Assembly (NCBI GenBank): GCA_947626575.1
Contig: CANQSR010000020.1
Location: 1 to 33,998 of the forward strand
Source of the DNA: an uncultured Clostridia bacterium
Lineage (GTDB): Bacteria; Bacillota; Clostridia; Christensenellales; Borkfalkiaceae
Direction of reading: 5' to 3'
Length of the DNA: 33,998 bases
Under the pieces are notes generated by a model. It was not told the DNA's origin. It saw only the letters and a program-made list of their open reading frames with translations, and did no database searches. The position numbers and the translations under genes are program-made. This document shows positions 33,976 through 33,998 of this stretch, piece after piece (the first letter of the stretch is position 1; every line of letters begins with the position of its first letter).

Positions 33976-33998
33976 ATTGCCATTTTGGGCTTTTCGGG

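Overview
The window reads as a chromosomal segment from a GC-rich, endospore-forming member of the Clostridia (Bacillota). The evidence is the spoIIGA-sigE-sigG-ylmC sporulation block, strong AGGAGG-type ribosome binding sites, the LL-diaminopimelate aminotransferase route to meso-DAP, a clostridial-type PurA, a DnaD-domain primosome protein, and the Sua5/YwlE/RpiB gene order also known from Bacillus (ywlC-ywlE-ywlF). Family or genus cannot be fixed from the sequence alone. No phage, transposase, CRISPR array or rRNA is present.

Layout. 1-7069: a sigma-A promoter drives purA-dapF-pyrG-dapL-malQ-mscL, a tightly packed housekeeping operon (several ATGA overlaps) ending in a hairpin. 7072-10916: a small, apparently catalytically dead nitrilase-fold protein; a 360-base spacer with short palindromic-type repeats; then spoIIGA, sigE, sigG and a PRC-barrel sporulation protein. 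The genes at 7110 and 10537 each follow a sigma-E-like promoter so closely that their mRNAs would be nearly leaderless. 10920-14517: a visibly AT-richer module with a large Leu-rich-repeat lipoprotein on the minus strand, a divergent XRE-type regulator, a perfect operator-like inverted repeat inside the lipoprotein promoter, and related GC-rich hairpins at both edges. 14540-20096: a DnaD-domain protein (minus) and sbcDC (plus), fired by two interlocked back-to-back promoters.

20107-25515: a hydrolase-fold protein lacking its nucleophile serine, signal peptidase I, a DegV protein, a two-TM protein, and an ACT-domain/PFL-family (UPF0237/UPF0210) pair. 25539-30688: oligoendopeptidase F, replicative helicase DnaB, Sua5, a YwlE-type (probably arginine) phosphatase and RpiB. 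30737-33793: a duplicated DUF1538 membrane protein, an immediately adjacent tandem PII-like protein, and a peptidase E-family protein, followed by tRNA-Leu(CAG) and its terminator.

Most of the window is ordinary core genome. The parts that deserve attention are the two pseudoenzymes, the DUF1538/tandem-PII pair, the regulated LRR module, a 23-base palindromic element present in two distant intergenic sites in opposite orientation, the DnaD protein ending in a DnaI/DnaC-like zinc motif without an AAA+ domain, and an SbcC with no visible zinc hook.
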